From positions 124,001 to 188,000 of the forward strand of contig JALQBC010000056.1 in the NCBI GenBank assembly GCA_023375675.1: a stretch of 64,000 bases of DNA, read 5' to 3'. Within the stretch, counting starts at the first letter, position 1. The number at the start of each line of letters is the position of its first letter. Positions 10,662 to 23,462 of the stretch are shown here, one piece after another. Under the pieces are notes generated by a model. That model ran no database searches. It saw nothing but the letters and a program-made list of their open reading frames with translations, and had not been told where the DNA came from. The position numbers and the translations under genes are program-made. The DNA is from Cytospora piceicola (lineage: Eukaryota; Ascomycota; Sordariomycetes; Diaporthales; Cytosporaceae).

Positions 10662-13600
10662 TCTCGGGAAGATGCATACATCCATCAGAGATGACTACAT
10701 GTATAAAAGAGATCACTGGTCCATGAGTAAAAGACAGGAGGTGTGGCTTGAACCCAAGCGAAGTCAAAACTACCTGGATGTTAGTGGATTTGGAAGAGAC
10801 GAGTAAAACGTGCAGAAGCCGCCGCTGCCGCACTCGCATACATACCCTAGGTACCGATGCGAACTCCTGCATAATCGGAGGCGGAGGACTGAGTAAAGAA
10901 GCAGTGGAATCAATACGTTTAGCCAGATGCAAGTGACAGCCCAGAAGACCAATATTTACACTACATATCAACAGTGTAGTTATAGGTGGTATCCCGTCAA
11001 GTCTCCATACAGGTTCCTAACTCGGACTTTTCTGTATCTCCGGTCGAAGACAAGTGGCAACTTTGCCCTCGGTTGCGTAACATCAAGTCGAACAGCACTC
11101 ACAGTGCAAAGACTTATTTACTTGGTAAATACTGACGGTAGGAGTGGTATTGAGTACCCTCCTTTCCCAAGGACATGTGAGATCGACCCAGACTTTGGCA
11201 GTGTGGGAGCATTTTTGGGTGTAAAGGAAGCGAGAAAGGTGGCAGTACGTTGGATTTGACGTTGGTCCAAGCGTTTCCGGGGCAAGCATGCAGTAATGTG
11301 AATGGACGGGACGGCGGCAGGGAGGCCAGCGGAGAGTTATCATGGGCGACCCGGATTTGCGGCAAAACATGGGCAGAGCATGGCATGGCATATCGGTGGG
11401 GGTGGGGGGGAAGTGTGAGAGGCTGATCACTATGAGGGTGTGCGAGATGGCAGAACAAGCGAGTCAGGAGGTGGGATACGAGAAACATTTGCTGATTCCT
11501 GGTTGAAATTTGGATGGGGCCATGGGAAGTTGACGTTGGTGGTGTGCACTCCGTCTTTGAGGTGCATGAGAGTTGCATATGGACTTGCGTGGAGGCTGAC
11601 TTGACAATCCCGAGCGTTCCAGCTCTTCATGAGCCGATCCTTGCTGAGACCGGCCAGAAACAGGAAAATCGACGAGCCCCGGTCCAAGGTGCCCTTTGTG
11701 ATGTATCCGATGATATGATATAAGATCAACAATGATTCCCATGGCAGAAAGCCCATGGTAACGTCAACTTTGAGTTGCCGGGGTTGCACATGTGAGGCGT
11801 TTGAGCCTTAATAGAGAAAAGCAACTCATTAGTCGATTGATCAGTTTCTCGGCCGACATAAATGTGTGTTCCATGGAAAAGCAAAACTTGGGCCGGGGTG
11901 ATGTCAACGGCCGTGGCAATGAGGGGGAAAAGGGAGGTCGAGATGGAGGCACAACGTCGCATCGTCTGCGTTGAGGTCTCGGCATTTCTGCTTTGGGGAT
12001 ATTTAACAGGCTTACATCGTCGCATACAGGCTCAGAAATAGCATGATCATACTAGGTGATCGTCGGCTAAGCACCCGCATTCATGCGCGGTCTGTTAGGG
12101 CGAAGGACGAGGTGATGCTGCCATGACTGTCGGGCAAATTTTCTATAGTGGTGACGGTGTTGATGCCCTCCAAGCCAGCCTGACGGAAATACAAGATACG
12201 CGCGCGAGCCGCGATCACTGCGCATCGGTGATATCCTTCTCAAGTAACCTGTGTCCGTAGAGTCCAAGACCTCCGTGTTCGAGGGAGTCGATGATGTGGT
12301 CGACAGTGGACACAGACAGTGTTGACCCGCAATTTTCACCGCCCCGAAGCAGCAGTCCCAGCGCCACGAGCCGCCATGAACCCTGGCGATGTCGATCTTG
12401 AACTCCACTGGCTGGATCGCCTCCAATCCCGGTATCATTCACCCCTTACCACCCTCCATTCGAAGCATTCACTTGTATGTGATCGTATCAGTGTAGTGGT
12501 GCATGTCGTGAGAGACAACAATCTGGCATCGATGAGAGCGAGTACGGAGTTGAAGCGAAGCCACACAGCCAGCAGGATCCGGAACATGTCCCTCGCTTGT
12601 GGAATGGCTTGATTACACACATCTGCATCGCTTGCAGCATCGGGCATAGCTTCCCGATGTTGCATGATACAGAAGCTGGACGACACTGCAGAAAGGGAGT
12701 GCCCGAAGATAGGTCAGGTGCCACGACAGAAGGGTGACATGCCAAAAGGGTGATAAAGGTCAGAGACAAAACCGTCACAGGCTTGGACGAGACCCAAGGC
12801 AAGGCTGAGATGACACTGGGCAGCACGGATAGCTGCAGATGAATGAGACAGCGGGGTTGGTTGGCTGGCTGGTACTGTACACTGTCCGAATGCTGGTGAT
12901 GCCTCAACACCATGTTTTTCGACGACTTGAGATGCACAGAAACCATGTTATACTGACCTCGTGTTGGATGCCCGCCACGATCCCATCGCATTCCAGGCCG
13001 TGCACAGTACACTCTGTATCTAGGTACGGGCTTGAAGCGGCTTTCCGATATGGACCAGCCACACACCCCTTTCCCGGACATAAACTTCCCCCATGATCGC
13101 AACTTATGACCCCATTCATGTTTGCCCTGTCACCCATCTAAGTCGCCTTGGACGGCAAAGAATCACGTCTTCGCCTTTTCGGTTCCCCCCCCCCACCCAG
13201 TGTTGACACCGAGAGACAACGGCGGCCAGATACTCCGAAAGAACTGAAGCTTTGCCGTCGGGAACCTACCTTAATGATCCTTTGGTATCACATCACAGAC
13301 CAAGGTTGCTCGTAGAACGTGTGTGTCGTACCCACCAGAGGTGCTTTTTCAGGAGGCGAATCTTCACATGGAGGTTCAACTCCGAGCCCAAAAGGCGACG
13401 GTGCGTATGTTTTGTTGACATTTCCTCTTCTCGGTGGAAACCGGGATACAGCAGTCTCACACAAAGTTTGCCTTGTCTCAGTGCTGGCCGCCCGCCTTCT
13501 TCGCGTGATAAGTTCTCGAGCAGCTTAAAGGCACCCGGTATGAATGAGCCCTCAATGTTGCCGTGCGCCCGTTCATCGGCCGGTGAGTGAGGTTTACGGA

Positions 13601-15700
13601 GACGCGGGACTTGTAAGCATCCCCGTTGGCTGCACTGGGGAGATGCAAGACATGCATCGCATCTGCGAGTTTCAGTTTACACGCCTGTTTTCCCCATGAT
13701 CACACGCCTGAGTAGCAGCCCGATAATAATTACAGCGTAGACGCGGCACGCAGAACTCTGAGCCGTGTCGTGTCTTAGATGGATCTTGCGGCGACAATCA
13801 AGCATCACGATCTCAAACCCAACCCCCATAGGGCTTTGATTGCTGTGCACTCTGTACGTACTTGATAAAACCCGCAATATCGAAGACTCACGCCACAACA
13901 TGTCATCGCGAAAAGCGTCAAGCGGACCGAGTCAGGGATGACCCGGGGAGTATGGTCTGCAAGCCGGGAGTACCATACATGCACGCACATAATCTGCAGT
14001 GTAGTAACTGGTAGTGTAGGATGTATGTAGATATCATCTCATCGCTTTGCTTTCTCCGATCGAGCTGCATGACAAAGTAGTTCACCATGTTCAACCGCCC
14101 CCCCCCCCATTCCCCACCCCCACGTTTGCTTTTCCCGGGGAGACCAGACCGACCATAGTAATCCGGTGAGAGAGAACGGTGTTTAGTCTCGACCTGCATG
14201 TTGGCTGTTTTGCACGGATGATAGGTTAGTTTTCAGTGGTTTCCCATGGGCATCGAGAAGGAGGCACCCCCTCCCAAGCGAGACCTCCAGCAGCGCGGCT
14301 GAGTAGATAGATGGGACTCAAATATGGAAAAGCCACAACTGCGATGCTGGTGCCGAGATGGGAAGGTACCACGTCGTCGTCGGCGTGCCACTGACAAAAT
14401 TCTCCGTCCGGGCCTCCGTTCTCCAGTTTGAGCTGCATGCTTTGTCTGTATGTACGCCCGTAGTCGCAATTTACAAGAAGACCATACATACTTGAGTATA
14501 TAGTATGTAACAGAGTAGACCCAGCATGTTGGGTATTCCAACTAGCACTGGCTTAATGCTGCTGCTTTTAATTAATCTATCCTTGATTTGAAGCCGTAAT
14601 CACTTCATATCGTTGGCATCATTCCACCTTAGCGGCGCCCCTAGAACGCTCTGGCGTAAGTAATCGCTAGGACAACGGCACCCTTCAATAGTATGGGATC
14701 CTCATCACAAGCCTCAATCCCCCCGACGAAACGTGAACGTCCACTGGAAAACAAAGAGAGGCGAATCCGCATTCGCCCTGGCTGCCCTAGGATTGCCTGC
14801 CCTCTCAACTTTAGTTGTTGCCTCACCAGCTGCAGCTGTCCCGTTCCGGAAATGGTTCTCCCCTTTCCCAGACACGGTTGGTGCCGGTGACCGTTGGAGA
14901 GGCCCGTGGTGACAATAGCCGAAGGGGAGGACGGTGAATATAACATTAATAACCCGAACATGTTACAGTATGTATTTATCACGGATTGTGAGGCCCTACA
15001 GGATTCGTATTCTCTTGATTGAATCCCTGCCCAACAAGAAGAAAAGAGGGCGTCTGCCTGCACTCACTGCCACCAGATTGTCTTGAAATGCCTTGATATC
15101 TCCCTGGTCACGCCCCACCCTTTTTCCAGTCACGGCAGCAGCAGGGTCACCACCATGTCGTATATGTAAACCAACCCCGGATGGGACGACTGGAATGTAC
15201 ACATCGTAGCAGTGACAAGATGCCTTGTCCAGACGGTCACCAGCTGCTCATAAACATATACATTCGAACAATAGAAAAACAGGGGATATACATGAGGTAC
15301 ACACATCTGGACACACATCTCTCACGAGACTAACTTGTCGCCCCAGACACCCCCCACCACAACACACACTCACAAACCCATTCCATAATCCCCCGTGCCT
15401 GTGTCTAATCATGAACCTTTTCTTATTTTCACAGGGAGGGTGAGTCAGGGAGACTTTCCATCCGCTCGCCCCTGGGACTTTTGACCACCTCGTCAATTTG
15501 TCCCGCGCCATCTAAAAACGCCCGAGTTGGAAAATAGAGAGGGCAACCCTGGCCCAGTACATACGCAGTAGAGCCGCACACTGAGAAGGGGCCAAGTCCT
15601 GCTGGAGGGAGGCGTGTGGAAGGGTGGGATGGAAGTGTGTGTGTGGCCCCCCTGAATAAAAGCTGCAGGTCGCCCACCCCCTTCGGCCCTGGCACAGGTG

Positions 15701-16847
15701 GAACTGCACTCTCTCATCCGTGTTTTGCCGGTTGGATTACAGACAAAGACTAAGACGGCCGACTGAGTATCAACACCATCAACCAACTCACCTGTTTCTC
15801 CAAAGGATTAAGCTGTTTGTTTGCCCCGGACTATCGTTGTCTTTCCTGGACTGTATGCTACCCCCCTCCTATTTATATAACTTACTCTTCGTTATTTCCC
15901 CGGAACTTTTAAAATCATCGTCATCTTCCCACTCGAGCCTTTATCATTCGCGAGCCCGTGCGCCCCCCGCAAGCAGGCCAGCCCCACATACACCCAAGCT
16001 GTCGGCATCGTATCGTCGAGGTCTGAGCTGAGGTTTAAGGGACGAAACCTGCCTGGAGTGGGTGAGACGAAGCGAAGGTCGCGGGCTTGATCCAGGGGGA
16101 AGGCAAAGGGAAAAAGGGAACAGGAAAAGGGAGCACAAGTGGTCATTTGTCCTCACAAGAAAGACAACCCCAGACGAAGACAAAGGGAAGACGTACAATT
16201 GTCCAGAGAACCCCCCCTGTGGGACCGCGACTTCGACATCTCTCGGACATCCTGCATTACGACCCTGCCTGCGTCTTACTGCGTCTTACTGCCAGAGATA
16301 TCGCCATCTTATTCCCCGCCGATAAATCGAGATAACACCCCCATAGGCCGGTGGATACCGTTGGGCGGCGAATTTGAATCCCACTTTCACCAGTTCGAAC
16401 CTGGTTTTGTGCTCCTCTTTTTTGTTGTTATTATTATCACCATTATCATCCTTTGTTCCTTGAACTGTCGGAGATTCTTGGTTCTTTGTTCTCTGAAGAT
16501 CATCAGCCGGCTTATTCTCCGCTCCATTCGACCGTTACTAGCCACAACCCTGAACGACGACGGTTCCGTGGACCGTTACCGTTACCGCTACCGTTATCAA
16601 TATCCTTATCATCCCGAGGTCTCCCTGGGCACTCACTTAGCAGTGATTCACAACCCACTAACCAGGTACGGAATACCACTGAACCCCTCATTGATCCCCA
16701 CGTCGCTCTCTCTCACACCGCCTGGAATAGGTACCACAAGTACCGCCGTACTGCAGTCATTGCCCACTGCTACTGCCCCCATCCCCGCCCAGAAAAAGGC
16801 CCTGCAGGCTCCAAGTAGCCCAGGCCGCCACAAATCGGTTGCCCGGG
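15701..16847 (+). promoter_or_regulatory. Long pyrimidine-rich leader/promoter of the CCCH gene
   Basis: About 1.1 kb rich in CT and CA stretches, typical of fungal promoters and 5' leaders. It holds small tandem repeats, such as two copies of TGCGTCTTAC near 16270 and ACCGTT/ACCGCT hexamers near 16578-16600. A possible leader intron lies at 16666-16730 (GTACGG...GAATAG). Joining it keeps the frame of the CCCH protein open upstream, but no ATG is available there, so it is better read as untranslated. Confidence 0.45.
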
Positions 16848-19574
16848 ATGCTTTCCAGCGCGGGGCACTCGCACACGACGCTACTTACTGTCCATCCTCA
16901 TCAATTAAAACCTTCACCTCTTTCTTCTGCCGACAACAACCTTCCACTGAGTCGCGATCTGCAACATCTCAACGCCGTCCAGGCCGTCAATTACACCTAC
17001 CATTCTCCCACCTCGGCCTCGGTCTCGGCATCCTACTCCACATCAAACTCCACTTCCACTTCCGCCTCAACATCGACCTCGACCTCGACTGTCTCGAACC
17101 ATAACGGACACTCGCATTCTTTGTCGCTTCCTCCTCATTACACACAGCACTCTTCTCACAAGTTAAGGCGGATGCCCAACCTTTCAGAGTATCACCGACG
17201 GTCGGGTAGTCTAGGTAATTCAAACGCAAACAACAACACGAACACAAACATAAACGCTGCCAACAACAACAACAACAACAACAACAACAGTCACAACATT
17301 GGAGGAGGCTCGAATGCGTCTTCTCCCGCCGCCGCCATGTCTTCAATAAACGCGATCGCTGCTAGCCCTGCGCCTGGTCCTGCGCCGGCGCATAGTTCCG
17401 GTGGTTCCCAGAGAGGAGGAACCTTTGAAGGTCCTAGAAGTCCTCCAAGTAGGTGCCAATCCCACTGCGGCATTCCTTCTCCCTCTGTGTCTTGACCTGT
17501 TCAATCACCTTTTCCATCTTGATCATGTCGAGTGTCTTTCACTACTTTGCTATACGGCAGAAATCCCCTGCGCGTCTCGGCGAAGCCCCCCCCCGCCGCC
17601 GCCTTGGTGCAACGTTCTCCCTCCTCCCCTTTGCTCTGTCCGGCTCTCTACCCCTCCTCCCACGAGACACAACCTCCCCCTTGTCCTGTCGTGCCATCCC
17701 GGCCTCACGCCTCGCAGAAATTTTGCATAGACACCTTAGGTCGACTTTGGCTGACTCGACATTGTCGTCACTCACAGATACCTCTCACGTTCCTTGCAAA
17801 TTCTTCCGCCAGGGAGCTTGTCAAGCAGGCACTGCCTGTCCCTTTAGCCACGATCTCGGAGCAGCAGCCGAGAATGTCTGCAAGTACTTCGCAAAGGTAA
17901 GACTGCCCCTTACACCTCATCTGCAAACTCAGTGTTTCCCTCAAGGATCCAAGACCTGTCCTACCTCACACAACAGATCACTGACAAGACGCTTCTTTAT
18001 TGCAGGGCAACTGCAAGTTCGGTCCTAAATGCGCAAACATCCACGTCCTCCCCGACGGCCGACGCGTCAACTACGGCAAGAATGGCGTAACAGTTACACC
18101 CATCAACTTTGGTAGCCGCCTCAACCCTTTGGCATACGGACAGCAATCGTCCAATTCTGCACTCACAACTTCCTTCATGCGCGCTGAGCCAGTTGCGCCC
18201 TACACTTCGTACACGATCGCGACTTCCGACGAGAGGTACAGCCAGGGTTTGGGCCGACAGCCCAGTATGGACAACGGTCTACCCTCGATCGATACCCCAT
18301 ACAGTGGCCCCGCATCGCCTTATGGATCCCCACATGGAGGGGATGAGCCAAGCAGGATGGCTTTTGGTCTTTCACCCGTGGCAGTGAAGGGTCTTTCCGC
18401 AATGGACGCACCACTGCCGGCTTCTTTCGATAGTAACGGCATTTCTCACGCCGCGCGATACGGTCCCTGGCCCGCCTCTGTCCCTAATAAGTTCGGACTC
18501 GAGTCACCCTCACCCTCACTTAGCAACGCGAAAGACAGCCGAACATCCGAGACGTTGAAGATGTTGCACACCTCTGCATTTGGATCCAGCGAGCATTTGT
18601 CTCCCTCGCACCTCGGTGGCGAAACCGAAGTCATGGGAAGCAGCCCACCGGTGCCGCCGATCGGTGACGAGTTCTTCGGACGGAGGGCGATGCACAGCAG
18701 CAGCGGGAAATACGCAAGGCCTAGAATGCTCAGTTCCAGTGTGCCCAAGGTTGACCGGGATTGGGAGGATAACTTCTTGTTCCTTGAGGAGGACTACGTA
18801 CCTGGTGAACTTGCCAACGACCTGCTCACACCGGCGGAGAAGGCGAGGAGGGGCAGTGTGCGGGTTATCGACAGTAGCGACCAGCATTCCGGTGACACAT
18901 CGAAGTACGGAAGCCCGTTCGGCGCAGGCAGCCCAAGCAGATGGGGCAGCCTGTTTCAGCGACAGAAGGAAGAGGAGGCTGGACAGTCCGTACTTGGAAA
19001 GAGCTTGAAGGGAGTGGGCTCATTTGGCCATGTGGGTAGTCCGTTGCGTAACTCAAGCCTCGCGTCCGGGATGGACATGATCGGAAGGACAAACGGCAAC
19101 AGCAGCAGACCATCCCTAGCCGGAAGCCGAACTGGCAGCGGCACGGAATCACTCTCAGCGCTTACACAGCAGATCCAGCGGACGCGACTGAATGATGACA
19201 GCCACATCAATCCCACCTCGAACCCTCACATTAGCACGAGACCGACAAACGGCTCCAACTCATCGAATGTTGGCGTCATTGGCCCCCTGAAGGAGCGCGA
19301 AAGAGATCCCAGAGGTCTAGAGAGGCATATCAGCAGTGGTTCGATTGGATCAAGCGCGAATGGACGATTCACCACGCCTATCGATGAGGAGGATCCCAGT
19401 TTCGTGTTCTCCATGGAAGAAGATGACGAGGCGACCATGCGAGAGAAGGCACGGAAGCGCATGTCCGGAGGGTTCGGCTTCAGCGGTGGCAACACCGGCA
19501 CTTGGAGCTATGCGGCCGCGGCCAATGGAAAGCCTACCGTGGGCAACAAGGGCTCTGCCGTGGAGACTCGCTGA
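16848..19574 (+). CDS. Double CCCH zinc-finger protein
   Basis: About 762-aa putative RNA-binding protein. Exons are 16848-17448, 17778-17896 and 18006-19574 (introns GTAGGT...CACAG and GTAAGA...TTGCAG); the sum is an exact frame. The ATG at 16848 is the first in a frame that opens at 16731. The N-terminal 200 residues are low complexity (Ser/Thr, then an Asn run around 17262-17290). Two CCCH fingers follow: C207-x7-C215-x5-C221-x3-H225 and C235-x7-C243-x5-C249-x3-H253. The second is split by intron 2 inside KYFAK/GNCKFG. The remaining 500 residues are Ser/Gly/Pro-rich and look disordered. Tandem CCCH fingers of this kind usually bind RNA; the fungal relatives are poorly studied. The exact start and possible upstream exons are uncertain. 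Confidence 0.88.
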
Positions 19575-21087
19575 ATGATTGGGAGTCGATGAGTTCTAGA
19601 TGACGGCGCCCATGATGTCTCATGGCACAGAATTCTCGACATTGCGAGACCCAATGCTCCATATATCTGCTGCGAGCCGGACGCCATGGCTTGTAACTTC
19701 CCGGGGCCTCAATATCTGGATTCAACTCAAACGACTATTTGCGCGGGGCACGATGCATGACGACGAAGGTCGTCTGGGCCGATGGCGGGTACCTCAAAGC
19801 ATCGAGTACTTCCAGAGGGAGGCTTCTCACGTGCATCTTCCACGGCTCTGGGATAAGCCACGGAATTGCAACCTGCAAGTCCGACCAATGTCTTCGAAGG
19901 CTGATGGATTTCCACGATACGGATCGAAAAAAATACCCGGACTCAAAAACGACGCAACATCAACGGAAAAGCGATCAAGGCTGAAAAAAAGATCAGATGA
20001 TACACTACGGACGGCACGATGGTCTGGCGTTTCTGAAATTTTGAAAGGACTTACTCCAACAATCACCTCTCAACACAACTCGCTAATATTGTCGGTATTC
20101 CTCGGAGGCTTGATCTGGTCTGCCGAGGCCCTGTTCATCTGGGAACTAAGCATGCTTATGCATTGGCATTGGCTGGGCTATGCTCTGGTTGAGCTACAAA
20201 GTTGCGCTGGCCTGAGACCTGCTACCCTCCTGGCCTCAACAGGGCTTGGGATACCCTCGGCTGAAGATGATACCTGACATCACCACTTTCTTTTGTCCTC
20301 TTTTTGGATTTTCACTATAGAACATACATGAAAAGGTGTCCATTGTTTGTTTTTCTTTCGACTATCATGGCATGTTGGAGTCCATACTTGTTTTGTCTCA
20401 TTTTTTGTCACTTAGGTAGGCGGAACATCTCTACGGAGTTTCCTTTAGGGGGGAGGGGATCTGGTTGGTTGCCAGGGGAAAACACCGCGTGGCGGCCATA
20501 TTTATCTGTGTGTTGAGTCTTGAGACTCCATGCAAGTCTTTTGGAAATAGGTTATGCGAACTACAATGCAACAAGATTTCAGGTGTGACCAATTTCAAGG
20601 GTCCATAACATGTGAGACTTTTGTTTACCTTAAGTTCTTGAAAATTGGTGATGCTGCAAACATAGGAAGAGCATTAGACTCTACCTTGAGAAAATCCCAG
20701 CATGGACGGCCACCAAGACGGAACGGAACGTTCTTCAATTGTTCTCGGATCCGTACTTAGGTACTTAGGTAGGTGTTGCCCCGCTATCGGCCGAGCCCGC
20801 AGAATGACGAATGACGCAGGGTACTTGGCTCTTTTTTTTCTGCCAGAACAATTGACGGACCTGTCTGTATGTGACTGTGTGTATGTACGTACAAGTTACA
20901 ATAATTCAATTACTCGGGTGATACCTACACACACCTGGTCACTGGCCTGATTCCCCACACACGTGAACTCGAAGGGCGGTTGCGACGAAGCTTCTCAGAG
21001 AACGGAAGGAGATATTGTTTTCTTTTCTGGGTTGTGTTTTGCCTGCTCATCCACACCCTCGCAATCGGATCTATCGACCCAGTCGCC
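19575..21087. other. Intergenic: CCCH 3' region and ctp promoter
   Basis: Contains a 225-codon open frame at 19600-20277 (+), starting 26 bases after the CCCH stop. It has no recognisable motif and is not called as a gene. A duplicated TACTTAGGTACTTAGGTAGG block lies near 20753, and a CT/T-rich promoter-like stretch precedes the carrier gene. Confidence 0.45.
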
Positions 21088-22421
21088 ATGGCTTCCACGA
21101 CGACTACCACACAAGAGAGGAAGCCAAACACGCCCAGCCCGCTGCGGTCGATCCTGGCGGGAAGTTTGGCTGGTGGTGTTGAGATTGGTCTGTCCCATCT
21201 GCCTTCCTTTCTCTTTGATCCGTGAGGAACCAATTAGCTGACTGACTGGCGCACCTGTAGCTATCACATACCCTGCCGAGTGTATGTCTCCCTCCCCTTT
21301 CGAATGCCCCCTATCCTCATCTCCCTCCACTGCCTTGAGGTGAGCTGGCCGGACGATTGGGCAATGGCTAGCTCGACATAATCATGGTTGCGTGGGACAA
21401 GACCGGAAACAATGAGGAATGCGCTGCAACTGGAGCTGATCTCTGAGCACAGTCGCGAAAACGAGGACACAGCTCAACCGCCGTCTCCCCGACGGACAGA
21501 AGCTCCCATGGCCAACTTTCGGAAAGCAGTGGTACGCGGGGTGCACGACGCTGATTATTGGCAACTCCGCTAAGGCTGGAATACGTACGTCCTACCGCTT
21601 CTCTTCCTGTCTTTACACGGTTCCTCCAACCTCAACTCGAATCTCCAGGCTGATCAAAGCTCGCGCGTTTCAGGATTCGTCGCCTTCGACCAGTACAAGA
21701 GTCTGCTCCAGGACTCGGAGGGCAAAGTCTCGGGTCCCAGGGCAGCCCTGGCTGGTTTCGCGGCAGGTGTGACGGAGAGTTTATTGGCCGTAACGCCGAC
21801 GGAGAGTATCAAGACTCAGCTGTACGCAATCTACACTACTACTACTCTCTTTCCTCTGGCTGCCAAACCAAACAGGGTAGGGTAGGGCATATGACAGCTG
21901 ACTGGAGTGATAACCATAGGATCGACGACCGCAAAAGAGCCAACCCGCGCTTGCGCGGCTTCCTCCACGCCGTGCCCATCATCGCCCGGGAACGCGGCAT
22001 AGCAGGTTTCTTCGCCGGCTTCGTGCCCACGACGGCGCGACAGGCAGCCAACTCGGCCGTGCGCTTCGGCTCCTACAACTTCCTCAAGCAGGCGGCGCAG
22101 TCGTACACGGCGCCGGGCGAGAAGCTGTCCACGCCCGCGACCTTCGGGATCGGCGCGGTGGCGGGCCTGATCACGGTGCTGGTGACGCAGCCCCTCGACA
22201 CGATCAAGACGCGGATGCAGAGCCTGGACGCAAGGAAGAACTACGGGAATAGCTTCCGGTGCGCGGCGCTGATCTTCAAGGAGGAAGGCATCTTGACATA
22301 CTGGAGTGGAGTGCTGCCGCGGCTGGCGCGGCTGGTGATGAGCGGGGCTATTGTGTTCACCATGTATGAGAAGAGTATGGAGGCTTTCGATCGGGTTGAC
22401 CCGGAGAGGAAGTACATATGA
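21088..22421 (+). CDS. ctp1: Mitochondrial tricarboxylate (citrate) carrier
   Basis: 300-aa inner-membrane carrier exchanging citrate/isocitrate for malate or another citrate. Five exons: 21088-21187, 21261-21281 (only 21 nt), 21453-21584, 21674-21821 and 21920-22421; together an exact frame. The three mitochondrial-carrier signatures are visible, one per repeat: PAEFAKTR (made by splicing exon 2 to exon 3), PTESIKTQ and PLDTIKTR. Also seen are RSILAGSLAGGVEIAITYP at the start, GKQWYAGCTTLIIGNSAKAGIRF and ARQAANSAVRFGSYNFLK, characteristic of the CTP subfamily. Length is standard for the family. Citrate export feeds cytosolic acetyl-CoA and lipid synthesis (family knowledge). The gene is convergent with the CBP6-like gene to its right. 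Confidence 0.95.
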
Positions 22422-23014
22422 TTATGAGATGTGTGTGTCGGCGGCGTTAGGTCGCGGTACGGACCCAAACGGACAATGGCAAAGGGATAACGAAAAAGGA
22501 GTGGTTGTATTTTCTCGCACGGGATGTTGTTTGTCCCTCTGTATCCAGCTGTTGATATGTTCATATACAGGATATACACATGCAACAGATACCAAGATCA
22601 TGAGATATCCCCAGGTCAAGCAAGCAGTATCCCTGCTGCTCTTTGCCGCTGTGCCATTGGGCTCGATTCCACCCGCTGTCCCTGAGGTTAACCCGCCTCC
22701 GCTTGTGGGTGCACACGATGATACACATGGAGTAACTGCTGCGGCATACTTATGTACGGTGCCATCATGGCGGATGATGCTTCATAGTCGAGACTCGTCA
22801 GTCCTTGGGCGTCAAGTCCAACCGTGCCATGCCAAGGTCCTTGAGTCGACCCACGTCACAGACGAGGGCAATATGGCCGCGAGTACGTTTCGTCGGTGCT
22901 GAACCTTCGCGTGCAGGTGGGCCGGATATGCTCCATCGGTCAAGCCGTCTCCACGTCGGAATAAGTCCGCCTTGTTCCCTCTGCCCCGTCCCAGCATGTT
23001 GAAACGCCCAGCAC
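22422..23014. other. Convergent intergenic region
   Basis: About 590 bases between the 3' ends of the citrate carrier and the CBP6-like gene. No coding signal; presumably 3' untranslated regions and terminators. Confidence 0.5.
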
Positions 23015-23462
23015 TCATTGCCACCTAAACATGCCCTTCATCTTCAAGCCAACCCTCTGGGCCCAAGTCCGCGTCGGCACCTCTTCCAGTTCCCTCATCA
23101 GGTCCTCGTAGTACGTGGGGTTGCTCCGGGGCGTCATCATGCCGCCGCTCCTGCTATCCTCGCCGGCAATGGCATACTTGGCTGTGTAGCGGTTGGAGAG
23201 CAGCGACACCAGGGCGTTGACCTGCTTGGCCGGGTTACCGTCTTCTTGGCTTTGGCTGGGGTACTTGGAGGACTCGGCAAGGCGCTTGGAGAGGACGCCT
23301 TGGAGTTGGCATTCGGGTCGGAGAATGTCCTTGGGCCAACGCTGGAGCGTGGCGAGGTATGTCTTTCGGAGAGCCTATATTATGTTGCTTGTTGTTAGTT
23401 TCTGTATAGGCAAAGCCGGGAAGGAGGGGTGGGAGGTGATTGCTGACCTCTTTGCTTGCCAT
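23015..23462 (-). CDS. CBP6/UQCC2-like complex III assembly factor
   Basis: 124-aa small basic protein. Exon 1 is only 15 nt (23448-23462, MASKE) and exon 2 is 23015-23374, with a 73-nt intron (GTCAGC...ATATAG). The joined N-terminus MASKEALRKTYLATLQRWP matches the helix typical of the Cbp6/UQCC2 group, followed by KDILRPECQLQGVLSKRL and a conserved YYEDLMRELEE and KMKGMF end. In yeast, Cbp6 works with Cbp3 on the mitoribosome to receive newly made cytochrome b; UQCC2 does the same in animals. No classical cleavable presequence is seen, as in other family members. The identification rests on pattern recognition of a short protein and could be wrong at the family level. Confidence 0.7.

Larger units (their letters stand above)
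4950..15700. other. Gene desert of about 10.7 kb
   Basis: Both strands were read for protein-like frames. Only short, low-quality open frames occur (the longest about 200 codons, at 12488-13102 on the minus strand, without recognisable motifs or sensible composition). Between about 6.0 and 7.0 kb the DNA is visibly AT-richer. From 10 kb on it contains G or C homopolymer tracts of 10-14 bases and several CCTAGG-centred palindromes. No transposase, integrase, reverse transcriptase or LTR pair could be recognised. It may be an old, decayed repeat region or simply intergenic DNA; non-coding RNAs cannot be excluded. Confidence 0.5.

Noticed and set aside
12488..13102. 204-codon minus-strand frame in the gene desert
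   Set aside because: No motif, implausible composition, no splice partners. It fits chance in low-stop-density DNA.
4950..15700. Transposable element in the gene desert
   Set aside because: I looked for terminal repeats, target-site duplications and transposase or polymerase motifs and found none. Old decayed elements remain possible but are not supported.
16139..17104. 321-codon plus-strand frame over the CCCH leader
   Set aside because: It overlaps exon 1 of the CCCH gene in another frame, has no motif, and consists of leader-type CT/CA repeats.
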